DNA from: Phycisphaerales bacterium
Lineage (GTDB): Bacteria > Planctomycetota > Phycisphaerae > Phycisphaerales > SM1A02
Direction of reading: 5' to 3'
Assembly (NCBI GenBank): GCA_022447165.1
Contig: JAKVBR010000013.1
Span: 1-17,237 of the forward strand
DNA length: 17,237 nucleotides
Shown piece after piece: positions 15,616 through 17,237 of the stretch (position 1 is the stretch's first letter; each line of letters opens with the position of its first letter). The notes under the pieces were generated by a model. The model ran no database searches. It was not told the origin of the DNA and worked only from the letters and a program-made list of their open reading frames with translations. Position numbers and translations under genes: made by a program.

Positions 15616-16971
15616 ATGTCTGACCATCATCACGACCATGATCATCATTGCGAAAGTACGGGGAATGGCGAAACTTACAGTCGCCGCCTGTTCATGCAAC
15701 AGGGCATGGCCTTTTTATCGATGGCGACTACTGTGCCAATGTTTATGCAGCAATCTGCAAAAGGCATCATGCTTCCAGTTGGCTCCCTTGTCACATCTCA
15801 AGCAGGAATTCCTGAAGACCGCGTACTCGTGGTCATTCAGCTAGCTGGTGGCAACGATGGACTTAACACAATCGTGCCATTTGAATCTGATGCATACTTT
15901 TCAAGTCGTCCTCAAATAGCGATCGGCAAGCCGGGCTCAACACGCCAAGCTGGAGGTGCAGCGCTGGAACTTCCAAACCAAGAGAGTTTTGGGTTACATC
16001 CAAACTTGACAGGGTTGCGTGAACTCATCGATAGAGGGCATGCTTCTATCATCCAAGGCGTTGGATACCCGAATCCAAATCGCTCTCACTTTACTTCAAC
16101 TGACATCTGGCACACAGGCAAGACAAGTGCACAAGGGTATGGTTGGCTTGGTCGATACTTTGACAACACATGCGCTGGCGCACCGTCGCATAATCAAAAG
16201 GGCTCCATTGCTATTGGTAACAAGGCCCCTCTCGCCTTGTACGGCAAAACTCAAAAAGCAGTGAATTTTGAAACCGAAGAACTCTTTAAGTGGGCTGGGA
16301 CAAATGCGAGTAATGCGTTAGAAGATTCGTATGATGAGATTAACCGTGCAGAGTCACTTGATGGTGTAGAAAAAGACAGTCAACTCGACTTCCTTGTTCG
16401 AACGGCTCTCGATGCTCAGGTTTCCTCAGATCGAATTCGAGCGGCAGTTTCAAAGAGACCTCTTGTAAGTTATCCAAACAGCAAACTCGCACAGCAACTT
16501 CAATTGATTGCATCGATGGTGCGTGCAGATCTACCGACTCGGGTCTATTACGCTAGCTTGGGTGGTTTTGATACACACGCCAACCAAATCGGATCACATG
16601 CAAACTTGATGAGACAACTTGGCGATTCACTGCTTGCATTCCAAAACGACCTCGCAAAACAAGGTAATACTGGTAAAGTGACAACAATGGTCTTCAGTGA
16701 ATTTGGCCGAAGAGTTGCACAAAATGGTAGTTCAGGCACAGACCATGGAACAGCAGCACCAATGTTTGTGATTGGCGAACACGTTTCGCCAGGTCTCATT
16801 GGCGAGCACCCATCACTGAAAAAACTCGATCAAGGCGACTTAATGTTTTCAACTGACTTTAGAGAGGTGTACACTTCTGTTTTAAGTGATTGGATGGGAG
16901 CAGATGCCAAAGACATTCTTGGAAAGAGTTACAGGAATGCGGACATCTTTAAGAAATCGCTTAACACTTAA
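15616..16971 (+). CDS. DUF1501 family protein with Tat signal and His-rich N-terminus
   Basis: The 451 aa protein belongs to DUF1501 (PF07394), part of the alkaline phosphatase/sulfatase superfamily. Family blocks are VIQLAGGNDGLNTIVPF (73-89), NRSHF (155-159), GGFDTH (316-321), FSEFGRR (360-366), TDHGTA (375-380) and DFREVY (414-419). The Asp and His residues in GGND, GGFDTH and TDHG sit where the superfamily binds metal, but enzymatic activity has not been shown for the family as far as I know. Export is by Tat: SRRLFMQ (22-28), then a moderately hydrophobic stretch to about 45. Before the twin arginines the protein starts with HHHDHDHHC (4-12), a strong potential metal-binding cluster in the part normally cleaved off. 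The ATG at 15616 has GAGGT at 15604-15608, overlapping the DUF1800 stop, so the two genes are coupled. Confidence 0.94.
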   Translation: MSDHHHDHDHHCESTGNGETYSRRLFMQQGMAFLSMATTVPMFMQQSAKGIMLPVGSLVTSQAGIPEDRVLVVIQLAGGNDGLNTIVPFESDAYFSSRPQIAIGKPGSTRQAGGAALELPNQESFGLHPNLTGLRELIDRGHASIIQGVGYPNPNRSHFTSTDIWHTGKTSAQGYGWLGRYFDNTCAGAPSHNQKGSIAIGNKAPLALYGKTQKAVNFETEELFKWAGTNASNALEDSYDEINRAESLDGVEKDSQLDFLVRTALDAQVSSDRIRAAVSKRPLVSYPNSKLAQQLQLIASMVRADLPTRVYYASLGGFDTHANQIGSHANLMRQLGDSLLAFQNDLAKQGNTGKVTTMVFSEFGRRVAQNGSSGTDHGTAAPMFVIGEHVSPGLIGEHPSLKKLDQGDLMFSTDFREVYTSVLSDWMGADAKDILGKSYRNADIFKKSLNT

Positions 16972-16973
16972 CT

Positions 16974-17237
16974 TCACTTTTGAGTGATATGCATCTGAAG
17001 CCCAACCACTTCCTCAGATTGCGTTTGACCGTCTGCCCATTCGATATCGATAGATTCAGGGCTTGCATTGTTTGGGAAAGTAAACAACAAGGGCACTGAC
17101 ATAGATGATTGAAACCCCGAGCCGTCATGATTCCATTTGGTTTTAGTTGAACCGTTGTTCATTCGCACAGTTACTTTTGCACCAAGCCCCTTTGTGTTTT
17201 GACCTGACCCCTGAAGCGCAAGTTGGAGGGTGTTTGA
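16974..17237 (-). CDS. C-terminal part of an ASPIC/UnbV-domain protein (5'-truncated by window edge)
   Basis: The minus-strand frame is open from the right edge of the window to TGA at 16974, giving 87 residues. It matches the ASPIC/UnbV domain (PF07593): NTLQLALQGSGQNTKGLGAK at residues 2-21, corresponding to the family pattern N..L.l.L.G..sN..GiGAkV; then VTVRMNNGSTKTKW; a GFQSSMSVPLLFTF strand; and IDIEWADGQTQ, the usual V.I.WpdG end. This domain normally closes large extracellular proteins with FG-GAP/VCBS repeats, common in planctomycetes; those repeats would lie outside the window. A GTG at 17168 could suggest a 64 aa gene, but it would cut the domain in half. The gene is convergent with DUF1501, with only two bases between stop codons. 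Confidence 0.8.
   Translation of the reverse strand, partial: SNTLQLALQGSGQNTKGLGAKVTVRMNNGSTKTKWNHDGSGFQSSMSVPLLFTFPNNASPESIDIEWADGQTQSEEVVGLQMHITQK

Noticed and set aside
16974..17168. Complete 64-codon gene starting at GTG 17168
   Set aside because: The same frame stays open upstream and encodes the first half of the ASPIC/UnbV domain, so this is the end of a larger gene.

Overview
The window looks like a piece of chromosome from a planctomycete, most likely a marine member of the Phycisphaerae. The evidence is a greatly enlarged SecA with insertions in both nucleotide-binding domains, a DUF1800/DUF1501 gene pair, and the C-terminal end of an ASPIC/UnbV-domain protein, all common in Planctomycetota. 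The taxonomic call is an inference. I see no rRNA, tRNA, CRISPR array, transposase or phage gene. No gap between genes exceeds about 200 bp.

Layout. (1) Positions 1-3231, plus strand: the 3' part of pyrC (dihydroorotase, cut by the window edge), then a promoter and a structured ~165-nt leader, rpsB (ribosomal protein S2), tsf (EF-Ts) and a strong intrinsic terminator. (2) Positions 3259-5735, minus strand: a TIM-barrel sugar isomerase/AP-endonuclease-2-like gene whose last 10 bases overlap the start of a gamma-glutamyltransferase predicted to be a lipoprotein. (3) Positions 5748-7411, plus strand: a DUF4442-like hotdog protein overlapping by four bases (ATGA) a polytopic membrane protein of unknown function. 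(4) Positions 7416-11829, minus strand: a small predicted secreted protein followed by secA (1360 aa). (5) Positions 11885-16971, plus strand: a copper-type P1B ATPase starting at TTG, then DUF1800 and a Tat-exported DUF1501 protein with a histidine-rich N-terminus. (6) Positions 16974-17237, minus strand: the C-terminus of an ASPIC/UnbV protein, cut by the right edge.

How the genes may work together. rpsB-tsf is the classic translation pair, closed by its own terminator. DUF1800 and DUF1501 are a known co-occurring pair, with DUF1501 an alkaline-phosphatase-superfamily protein exported by Tat. SecA serves the Sec export route. The ATPase and the small secreted protein are divergent and share a GTATAC core that supplies the -10 element in both directions, inside an ATTGGG-N9-CCCAAT inverted repeat. 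This is the best candidate for an undescribed regulatory unit here, possibly a metal-responsive switch, but that reading is a hypothesis. Secondary targets are the His-rich tail before a Tat signal, the MGCSD variant of the last ATPase membrane motif, and the coupled hotdog/membrane-protein and isomerase/GGT pairs.
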